This document shows, piece by piece, positions 55,416-64,000 of a stretch of 64,000 nucleotides of DNA. This DNA comes from Castanea sativa. Lineage: Eukaryota; Streptophyta; Magnoliopsida; Fagales; Fagaceae. The DNA is taken from NCBI RefSeq assembly GCF_040712315.1, contig NC_134017.1, positions 79,427,987 through 79,491,986 of the forward strand, written 5' to 3'. Made by a program: the position numbers and the translations under genes. The notes under the pieces are model-generated. The model worked only from the letters and a program-made list of their open reading frames with translations. It was not told the origin of the DNA and ran no database searches. The stretch's first letter is position 1; each line of letters begins with the position of its first letter.

Positions 55416-55594
55416 AGTTTTGCATACACATACATGCATGCATGCTCCCATTTTTGCTCACCTGAACACGGAGCACACACACGAACACAGTAGCTTACAC
55501 TCTGTCTGACGCTGATCACGCGCTTCACATAGAACTCACGCGCCGTCGAGGCTGTGGCACGTGACCGACCCGGGAAGCCTTTAGCCTCCACAAT

Positions 55595-55649
55595 CCCTTT
55601 TTTGTGGTTCACGCGCCGCTTAGCGCCTCCTATGAACCACAAAAAAGGG
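55595..55649. other. Perfect 17-bp inverted repeat
   Basis: CCCTTTTTTGTGGTTCA (55595-55611) and its exact complement (55633-55649) around a 21-nt loop. May be an element terminus or a chance hairpin. Confidence 0.8.
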
Positions 55650-56079
55650 TCCAAAATGGAGAAGATGGTTAGAGATAGAGTTGAAGTGGATAATAGAGTT
55701 GGGTTGGGCTAGATCCGACCCATTTGATGAGGCTCAACCCGGATTAGAGTTTAAGCCCATACTTGTTCACAATACTGAGCCCAATCCGTGAGTGGGGCCT
55801 TAGGGCCATTTCACAATCCAACCCTCAGGCCGAGCCCTTGTCGCAGCTCTTTTAAGCCCACACTTTGGATTAAACCCCACATACGCATATTCTTTTTTTT
55901 TATTTTTTGATAAGACATACACATATTCAGCCCACTTTTTAGTAAAGGTCCACATGCATGTTTTTCCATAAATTAATAAAATGCCATCATATTTTCTATA
56001 TTTTGCATATTCACGTCATTCATATTTTTTATGCTCGCATTTTGATCCATAAATGCTATGTGATTTTGTCATATTTGCA

Positions 56080-56415
56080 TTTTGTTCCATAAACCTTGCA
56101 TATTTACATTTTAATTCCCATAATGTTTCCCAAAATCATGTTTTAATCTCAAAAATCCCCAAAACCGTGTTTTAATCGCATATTTTTTCCCAAAATCTTG
56201 TTTTAATCCCCATTATCCCTAAATAATGTTTTAATCCTAAAATTCCCCAAAAAAATTGCATTTTGACCCAAAACTTTTCAAAAATTACATTTTGACCCAA
56301 AACTTTTCAAAAATTACATTTTGACCCCAACAGTTTTCAAAAATGCACTTTGACCCCAAAACTTTTCAAAAATTGTGTTTTGACCCCGAAACTTTCCCAA
56401 AATTACACTTTGGCC
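56080..56415. repeat. Minisatellite, ~30-bp units
   Basis: About five clear units of ACATTTTGACCCAAAACTTT with a spacer (56265-56415), preceded by more diverged units in which TGTTTTAATCCC replaces TTTTGACCC. Confidence 0.85.
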
Positions 56416-57379
56416 CGTACGGTCACCAAATTTCCTTATTAATTTCTTTAAATGAACAAAGTGTCTTTTTGGTCAACAAATTCACATGTTGATAGATTAA
56501 AATTGTGTGATATTCTCTTTGGAATTCATATGTTTTATTCGGGTCCCAATAAGCTAACATGCTTGCCTCTCCCCATTTTGCACTAATGTTTTGGTCTGTT
56601 GTGTTTATGCATGAGAAATGAGAAAGTTATGGTGGATAACAACAAGGTACTAATTGTCTTACCCTCTTTTTCTTTACATTGCAAATATATATTCACATGC
56701 TAGTTATGTAGTAAATATTCTACTCACATGCTAGTTATCTGTATTTAAATTTAGCCTCCACATTCTATGTATATATATATATATATATATTTCACATGCC
56801 TTGATTGTAAATATTCTCCGACTTATATATTCACATGGTATATTATAAGTAAATAAGTACTCACATGTATATGTATCTATGTGTGTGTATATATATATAT
56901 TTGCAAAACTTTTTTCCAAAAAGAATCAAAATGCCAAGTATCTTATTTCTTTACCAAAAGATAATGTTTGAATTAAATTACAATAAGTTACTATCCTTTG
57001 GATAGGCATTGTGGGGGTGCCTAACACCTTCTCCATATGTAACTAAACTTCCAAGTTCAAGATCTTTGGTTCGAAACTTTTTTTTTACCTTAATTAACAA
57101 ACCCTTTAAAATTGGTTTAATTAATTAGGTAACTTAAAATGAATTAGTCTCATAGATGACCAATCACACCTAATACAAAATCAATGGTTGGCAGCGATTC
57201 CTAAAATAAAACTAAGAAAAAGGGACTCACAAACACAAACCTCACCCTAGACACACATGCACACAAAGAGCTACATCACTAGGGACCTAATGTGTGATAA
57301 ACCAAAAGAAATAAAGGGAAAGCCCTAAACTAGCTTTTTTTAATGATATTATATAGTATCTATTGATCAGAAATACCTG
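56416..57379. other. AT-rich intergenic DNA with TA tracts
   Basis: No gene. TA tracts at 56766-56791 and 56887-56901. TTCACATG recurs between 56690 and 56840. Confidence 0.45.
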
Positions 57380-57860
57380 TACAAATCACAACAAAACCCT
57401 TTATCATTCATATATGTTTTATTTCCTATAAATCACAAAGCTGACACAAGAGGCTAAGAAACTTCAGGGGAAAAAAGAAGAAAAGAAGCTAGCATTGACA
57501 ATAGGACCCTGCATACAAGTTGAACTTCAGCCTTCAGGTTACAAATCAAGTTTTTTTTTTTTGATAAGTAATAAAGCTTTATTGAAATCAAAAAGAGAGA
57601 GACACCCAAGTACACAGAGAGTATACAGGAGGGAAACAAATCAAATACTAACATTACAAATCAAGTTTTTATGTTTCAATGGTAGGTTAAAGTCAGTTTT
57701 GGGCTCATAATCTCATATTCAACCGAATTATTGTAAAGAAAGGAAATTACATTTGGGCTCATTATTAAGATTTTTATTTTTTGGTAAGTAACACACACAA
57801 CCTCACCCTTCACCAAGAACTTAGAAGAGATGGTGCATGATGAGTCAAGTTGGTATTCCC
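57380..57860. repeat. Segmental duplication block, copy 2
   Basis: Direct match to 28540-28985, with an added retroposon at 57551-57653. Confidence 0.82.
57551..57653 (-). mobile_element. Truncated LINE/SINE 3' end
   Basis: 103 bp beginning with T12 (A-tail on the minus strand) and GATAAGTAATAAAGCTTTAT, flanked by a 12-bp duplication TTACAAATCAAG (57539-57550 and 57654-57665). Absent from the 28.7-kb copy, which is the empty site. Confidence 0.85.
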
Positions 57861-57959
57861 CAAATCACCCAAAGCAATATCCACATCTTCACTTACGCAA
57901 TATTTTAATCAATGAATATTTTTTTAATAGGAAAGTGAGAATTTTATTAATTAGAATAT

Positions 57960-59030
57960 GTTAATAAAAGCACAAACACAACATACAAAAGAACAACTTA
58001 CGCTGATAACAACCATAACATCACAAAGGGAAAAAAAAAAGGCAATAGAGGAATATTGTGCCTGATAAAGGATTATTATATCTTTGAAAGATCTATCTAA
58101 ATCACTGACATGTAAAAGTTTCGGACACTCAAAAATCTTTATTTTGACTAGTGGCCGCATCTTAGGGAGATTCTTTAGCACTGGGAATTCGCTGGATTAG
58201 CACCGAGTCTAGGTTTCCAAATCATTCATATGCCAAATATTTAGTGTTAGGAAAGATGGGAAAGCAATTTTGACAACTCCCCATTCGTATAACTTGGGGC
58301 CAATATGTTTAACCGCATTAACATTCACAATTTGAAAAGATTCCAAAAGAGGCAATGGACCAAATGGTGGGAGCTCTTTACTAAAACAGTTGGTCAGGGT
58401 GATAGATATAAGATGTGTGAATGAAGGATTTGACACCCAAGATGGATACTTGGAATTATAGTTGAAAATCTTTAAAACCTTGAGGTTGCAATGAGGTCGA
58501 AGACCTTGGGCAATGTCAAAATTCGCATAGGTTCATTTCTGGACCAAACCAAGGATAATTTGTGAATACTAGCCTTAAGATGCAACCTTGCCCCTTAGCC
58601 TCATCCAAAGTTGCCACATTCTCAAGATTTTCAATGCTAAGTTCCCCACAAAGGTTATTTAGGTTTCTTAGCTCTCCAATTTGACATCCATGTTTCGTTA
58701 GGATAGTGAATTGAAATAGTGTTTGAAGAGAGGTCAATCTCCCAATAAATGTAGGCATCAAATTCAATTTTACAGGACTAATAATAAGATGGCGCAGGTT
58801 AGACAATAAGTACAAGTTGTCAGGAATGCTAGTCAATTCATGACAACAAAAGAAATTCTAGGTTCGAAGATGGAAAAGACTGATGATTGATCTACTTAAT
58901 GTCTCGATTGGATTATAAGAGAGATTTAGAGACCTAAGATGCAGCAAATTACAAACATAATTTGGAAGAGTTTTGAACCTGGCATGTGACAGATCAAGTA
59001 TGCGTAAGTATCTTGCAACAAAAATCCAAC
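57960..59030 (-). pseudogene. LRR relic 3 (minus)
   Basis: LRR-only remnant of the same NLR family: from 59030 downward it reads ARYLRILDLSHARFKTLPNY, then LRSLNLSYNPIETLSRSI, IPDNLYLLSNLRHLIISPVK, the GELRNLNNLCGELSIENLEN block, PSFTHLISITLTNC and PPFGPLPLLESFQIVNV. It ends near 57960. Stops occur at ~58535 and 58437. No coiled coil or NB-ARC on this copy. The left edge of relic 1 (1-400) is its closest match here. It is divergent from relic 4, with only ~50 bp between them. Confidence 0.78.
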
Positions 59031-59039
59031 ATCTTTCAC

Positions 59040-60270
59040 CTAAAAGTTGGAGTGACAGTGGGTGCCTCTCCTCTTAAGGAAGATTGTGCCTCTTCTCCTG
59101 AGGAAGGAGCAGCCTCACTGTCACTCTAACTCCCAACTGAATTATGTACCTGGAAATTTGTTCATCTGGGCAAGGTATTTGCGTGTACTTGATTTATCTC
59201 ATGTTGGCTTCAAAACGCTCCTTACTTATGTTTGGGAGTTAATACATTTGAGACAACTGGACCTCTCTTATAATCCTATCCAAACTTGGATTAGATTGAT
59301 TATTGATCTATTCCATCTCTAGACCTTGAAACTCATTTGTTGTTTTCAATTGACCAGCTTTCCTGACAACCTGCACTTATTATCTAATTTGCGCCACCTT
59401 GTCATTAGTACTAGCATTCTAAATATGATGTCTACATTTATTGGTGGATTGACGTGTCTTTAAACTCTTATGAATTTCACTATCATAAAGAAAGATGAAA
59501 GTTGAATTGAAAAGCTAAAAAACCTAAATGACCTTAGTGGAGAACTTAGCATCCAAAATCTCGAGAATGTGAAATCTTTGGAAGAGGCTGAGAAGGCAAG
59601 GTTGCATCTCAAGAAAGGCATTCATAAACTATGCCTAACGTGGTCCAAAAGTAAGCATAATGTGAATTATGACATTCTCTAAGGTTTTCGACCTTATCAC
59701 AACCTCGCTTTGGAGGTTTTTTACTACTCTAATTCCAAATTCCCATCTTGGATGTCAAATCCATCATTCACAAATCTTGTTTCTATCACTCTAAATTACT
59801 ATAAAAGTCAAGAACTCCCACCATTCGGTGGCTTGCCTTGTCTAAAATGTCTTAACATACATGATGTAGATGGGGTTGAGCACATTAGTCATGACTTCTA
59901 TGGACATGGAATGGTAAAGATCGGATTCCCATCCCTACAAAAGCTCCATATTTGCCATTTGGATGACTTAGAAACCTGGGCTGGTTTCAATCACAGCGAC
60001 TTCCCAAAGCTTCAGTAATTTTCTGTCTTATGCTGCAAGAAGTTGAAAAATCTTCCAGAGTTGAAGTCTCTTAATTCACTTATGAAGATATATATTTTCA
60101 AGTGCCCAAAAGTTTTATCTTTGCCAAAAAAAGGAATGCCTTAAATGGTTTAGAATTTGAGTGTCTCCTTTTGTCCTGAACTGGAGAAAAGGTGTCAAAG
60201 GGGAAGCGGTCCTGATTGGCAAAAGGTAGCTCATATTGCAGTGGATCAGACTGATCTTTCAAAGAGATAT
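59040..60270 (+). pseudogene. LRR relic 4 (plus)
   Basis: Plus-strand LRR-only remnant: WARYLRVLDLSHVGFKTLL, LRQLDLSYNPIQT, then after stops FPDNLHLLSNLRHLVIST, KLKNLNDLSGELSIQNLENV, and from 59710 MEVFYYSNSKFPSWMSNPSF, LPPFGGLPCLKCLNIHDV and a C-terminal LVDQTDLSKRY-like end at ~60268. Several in-frame stops. Its start matches the LRR start of relic 2, and its 3' neighbour is the same LINE remnant, so it belongs to the duplicate of the 38-41 kb segment. Confidence 0.78.
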
Positions 60271-60661
60271 TAATCCTATACCAGGTACAATGTTCCTATG
60301 TTGTTTTTTTTATTTCCTCAAGTATTATGATTCTTTTTAGTAAACTAGTTTCTTGATTTGGTTTAGAATATATGTTATTTACTTCTTTTTGGCATTTCTC
60401 AATATTCTTGGTTGTTATTGATGGATATTTTAGGTTTACAAATGAAAGGAAACAATGTATGTTGCTCTTTTGTATGTTGTCTTTGTTCTTTGTGCTGCTA
60501 AAGTTATTCACTTAAACTACATCTTGTTCATTGATTAATTTATTGCCTAAATGAAGATGTCAATATTGCTTCGACTGATATGGAGCATATAATCTAGAAG
60601 CTATCATGCAGCTTCTGTCATACTTTCTTGGTGGGGGTGAGGTCATGGGTTCATGATCCTT
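60271..60661. other. Intergenic DNA
   Basis: No gene; 3' flank of relic 4, absent from the 38.6-kb copy where LRR sequence jumps directly to the LINE remnant. Confidence 0.5.
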
Positions 60662-61870
60662 TGGGTGCAAATGTAACTTACAAAATAACAAACCAACAGA
60701 GCAACATAGCAATATAACCAAGGGAAACATCATGATCCCTTGATAACGAAACCAACTGATGTAACTAAATTAAGGCACCAGAATACTTCTTCCTGCATAA
60801 GCCTAGAAACAGCAGCCATCATCAAAACCAGATTATGTCTTCTTAAAAGAGCATACTAGGATTCAAACCCCATCTACAACCCAAGATCCTGTTCAAAATA
60901 GAGTTATTAGCTTTGCAATTTACTTTCCAATATGCCCTCGACATCTCTCATGATATCTTTGACAATTTGTTTATCACTCCTAATCCTGCTTGAATGGATT
61001 ACATCATTTCTTTGCTTCCAGATGTGATACACAGCAGCCCACCAAGCTAGCTCGCAAATCACCAGTCTCAGACTGTTTCTCATTGCAGCCCCATTTGATC
61101 ATAGACTGAGCATGCTTTGAATATCAACAATCTGGTCAAACCTGGCAGCCTTCTAAATCCATTGCTTCTCTGCCTCAAACTGACTAGCTGCATCTTATAT
61201 AATCCTATACCCATATTTTTGGAACAAAACTCCATTAAGATGCCATAAATTCATGCCATAGGAAGATTCTTTTTTGGTCTCCAGTCTCCAACCTCAAAAC
61301 TCAGGAATTTTCTAGCTTTTGGTCTTAGTTTAAGAATAGTGATGCAGGGAAGGTGATGAGCTGTGATATGAATCAGAACTAAATGGGATGTGAGTTGCTT
61401 TGACCAAATGGATAGGTGGTTAGGTACCTTTGCAAAGAACACAAAGTTCTCAAGAAAAGCTCTAAAAGGCTTATTTCATTCACATACAAAAACTGATTTA
61501 CAAGTGCTTACATTTTGGTACTTATGCTAGTTGTTTGGCATTGACAGCCTTCTAGATGATTGACAAGTGTCTAAAACCTATTGGCCAATGCTTTAAATAA
61601 TCATCTAACTAAGTAATTATTTATTAAAGATTAGGGTGTAGCTACTTGAAATGCCTGGTATCTGATGGCCTCTATCCCCAAGTACAATCTTGGGGAACTT
61701 TGATTGTCCAAAGTGTCTTCCTTTAAGTAGGCACTGTTGCACCCATGCAACCCATAGTGACTCAACTTGAGCGAATAGGTTCCAAATAAGCTTCATAATA
61801 GCTCCTTTCTTCCGGTCTTTAATTCTCTTCAAGCCAAGCCTACCTTCTTTCATTGGGAGACAAACTTCTT
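60662..61870 (-). mobile_element. LINE remnant, duplicate
   Basis: Direct duplicate of 38617-40090 with internal losses (the zf-RVT part is shortened near 61100). It still encodes RLGLKRIKDRKKGAIMKL and LWVAWVQQCLLKG on the minus strand at 61617-61853. Confidence 0.75.
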
Positions 61871-62960
61871 CAATGATGGCTATGACCTTTGGGAGTATGA
61901 AGATGCTGCACCTAAATCTATGAATGCTTTACAAATTGGGATGCAATAATTGAGGCCAACCTAACAGGATATTCTCCTAGAAGACTAAGCAATGTCTCTT
62001 ACTATGATCTTGGATTTTTTTGCCCTTTGGTTCCTTCAGTGAACTTGAGTCTCTAAGACTTGAGATCCTACTTAACTAATATGTTTGCTCTTCAGCTCCA
62101 TAACAAAATTGTTAGCAAAACTGGCCAAAGGGAAAAAAATTCTCTTATCTCTAAAAAATGAAATGGAATTGTTCTAAAATCATAATTCATAATAAGAAGA
62201 AAACCTGTATGGTGGTGACAATGCACGTTGTAGTAGGTCGCTAGGTAACTTAAAAACCCAAATGTGAAAGAATACTCTCTGAAACCCTAATCCATTCCCA
62301 TTTTTCCCCGATTCGAAACCCAGTTTCTCTTATTTTTTACTGTACTGTTGTTCTATTCTATTAGTGAAGTGTAAAGTAATGGTGCCATTATCTGTCAACG
62401 AGTAATCAAAATTCAATTTCGTGTTTAGATAATATGGCAAGCATTATTTGACAATGATAGAATATGAAGGACTTTAAGAGCAAAGGCAGGTGTTGCAAAT
62501 AGGATTGAACTCAAGAACATTGTCAAAAAGCATATCTGGTTTTTTCATGAACCAAGATGGATTTTACTAATTTGGTTCTCTTTTGAGAAACTATTTGGCT
62601 TCTGGTTTCCTCAAAATCCATAGAATGTAGGTATCCCAACATATGTCCAAAAGAAACACTATCTTTACCCAAATTAAAAAGTATGTGAAATTCTGAAACA
62701 CCTCATTAGAAGGGTCATTTTGAATGTCATTGTGACCTTTTCAACTCATTGTATGAATCATATGGCTGTGTGAAACACTGGTTTATTTATAATCTTCTAA
62801 ATGAATTAGCATACTTGTTGGTACCAATGCACATAATCACTTTATTAAGAAGTAATGGAAATGGCATGTGGCATGCTTGGCATTTTTGAATTGAAGAAAC
62901 CTGTGGACAAAAATTCATGGTTTTTCACATAAATCCTGGATAACAGTGAAAAAGCCCTTC
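61871..62960. other. Intergenic duplicate of 40.1-41.3 kb
   Basis: No gene; collinear with 40091-41296. Confidence 0.7.
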
Positions 62961-63112
62961 TCTATTAGCCTAAAATATGCTTTCTCGATATTTTTAATTT
63001 TATTTACTCCGATGTTGTTACTAATAGCTTTATCTCCTTCGTTCATCTGGTTCTGGAGGAAGCTCGGTAGTCCTTGAAGGGAGGCTTCAGTCTCTTTGTT
63101 TCTCATCAGCTC
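62961..63112 (-). pseudogene. AAA-ATPase exon 3 tail, truncated
   Basis: Encodes MRNKETEASLQGLPSFLQNQ and the C-terminal MNEGDKAISNN on the minus strand, matching the last ~40 residues of the 41.3-kb pseudogene. Homology stops at ~63112 (CAGCTCCCTGCAG), where the pararetrovirus-related repeat begins, so the rest of the gene is missing or displaced. Confidence 0.8.
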
Positions 63113-63918
63113 CCTGCAGATTATCCTTATGATCCAATTTTATTTGGACATGATCCAGAAACCACTCCAAGGTTGTCTGACAATTAATCCTTGGACCCAT
63201 TGCTGCTAATATTGCTAGTTTGCTACTACTACTAGGCCATCCCAGGCCATTGCCACTATTGCAAGGCCATCCCAGGCCACTGTTGCTGTTAGGCTTTTCC
63301 AGGCCCTTGCCACCTTGATCTGTTGTTTTTGTCCTCAAAATACTGAAGACTGCTACCGTCAGCACAAACTGACAAAACTGGTACCAAATTATTGCTGCTA
63401 CCTCCAGACATGTTACTGTTCACCAACAGTTGTTACCGCTGCTTTCGGCTGATTTACCCTTGTGAAAGGAATAGTAAAAAGTACTGTTCACTCATTGACT
63501 TGCTGCTACTGTTCACCCGTGATAGTAGCTGCTGCCACTGTTTCACACTGTGCGAATAGTTCCTGTTTTTACCTATATAAGGCATGCTCCATTTCATTTG
63601 TAATCAGAATCTCATTTTAGAGATTTCTCACCTACCGCCTAGAATTCCTCTTAGGTTCTGCACCCTTTGAGAATTCTTGTTAATCCCTTTGAGGATTTGT
63701 TATCCCTTACTACCTGCCTGTTAATCTTGTAACTGCTACAATTACTTGTAATCCTTTTAAGGACTTGTTTCACTGCTACTATCTGTAAGTTGTTTTGATA
63801 ATATACTTTCAGATTACTATCTATTTTTTGTATCTGTTTTAAATTACTTTAAATTGTTTTGATATACTGCTTAGTTTGTACTACCGCCTTATTATCATTT
63901 CATTATTATTGTTGTGCA
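63113..63918 (+). repeat. Pararetrovirus-related terminal repeat (solo or truncated)
   Basis: Diverged relative of the 564-bp repeats at 29.4 and 36.5 kb. Shared features in the same order: TTACTGTTCAC-like words, TATATAAG at 63574-63581, AATCAGAATCT after it, CTGTTAATC-TTGTAACTGCTAC, TTGTTTTGATATAC, CTACCGCCTTA, and an end joined to (TA)n at 63919-63942. No coding region of the element is attached within the window. Confidence 0.65.
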
Positions 63919-63942
63919 TTATATATATATATATATATATAT
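63919..63942. repeat. (TA)n tract at the end of the related repeat
   Basis: About 11-12 TA units, directly abutting the repeat as in the 29-37 kb element. The following 58 bp (AAGGACGGAGCCAGGACTTG, then a G7 run) look like the edge of another dispersed element cut by the window. Confidence 0.85.
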
Positions 63943-64000
63943 CAGGTTCAAAGGCAAGGACGGAGCCAGGACTTGGAGTTAGGGGGGGCGACTTTGCTGC

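Noticed and set aside
1..64000. tRNA, rRNA or known snRNA genes
   Set aside because: No cloverleaf with A/B boxes or rRNA motif was recognised by eye; iMet-like words at 4204-4216 and 30063-30074 are retroelement primer sites.

Overview
The window reads as nuclear DNA of a plant, probably a woody eudicot. The evidence is spliced genes with GT-AG introns, NLR disease-resistance gene relics, a FAM32A-like gene, a BCS1-type AAA-ATPase, plant L1-type LINEs with an RNase H tail, Ty1/copia, hAT, PIF/Harbinger-like and Mutator-like elements, and an endogenous pararetrovirus. Species cannot be fixed from the sequence; Fagaceae is only an impression. The DNA is AT-rich and dominated by repeats. The only candidate for a working host gene is the FAM32A-like gene at 45.6-47.4 kb, and even its start codon looks damaged.

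Layout. 1-5.0 kb: minus-strand NLR relic (coiled coil, winged helix, LRR; no NB-ARC core seen) split by a young, internally deleted copia element with 192-bp LTRs and a TTCTA target duplication. 5.1-10.7 kb: foldback MITE, then a ~2.2-kb segment in two direct copies, each with a different MITE, so each copy supplies the other's empty site. 10.7-16.1 kb: AT-rich DNA with copies of an exon-like dispersed repeat (family A), microsatellites and a foldback element. 16.2-22.9 kb: plus-strand L1-type LINE with many breaks, interrupted by a ~1-kb solo LTR. 23.7-25.7 kb: two arrays of a degenerate ~10-bp unit in opposite orientation. 26-29.4 kb: mostly featureless, with small retroposons and foldbacks.

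29.4-37.0 kb: the most striking object. It is an integrated caulimovirid-like element with 564-bp terminal direct repeats, an initiator-Met tRNA primer site, a TATA box and a poly(A) signal. It has movement-protein, capsid/zinc-knuckle and aspartic-protease regions, but no recognisable reverse transcriptase or RNase H. In their place is a ~480-residue region I do not recognise. It sits inside a (TA)n tract. A related repeat at 63.1-63.9 kb also ends in (TA)n.

37.1-43.5 kb: second NLR relic, LINE remnant, and a minus-strand AAA-ATPase pseudogene with a partial exon duplication. 45.6-47.4 kb: FAM32A-like gene. 48-56.4 kb: nested hAT, PIF-like and Mutator-like elements, more family A copies and minisatellites. 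57.4-63.1 kb: a rearranged duplicate of 28.5-41.4 kb, with two LRR relics arranged head to head, a LINE remnant and the tail of an AAA-ATPase exon.

Overall this is a decayed NLR/AAA-ATPase cluster that grew by segmental duplication and was filled by transposons and one pararetroviral integrant. No operon-like or pathway logic is expected. All identifications are by eye from motifs and pairwise comparison inside the window.
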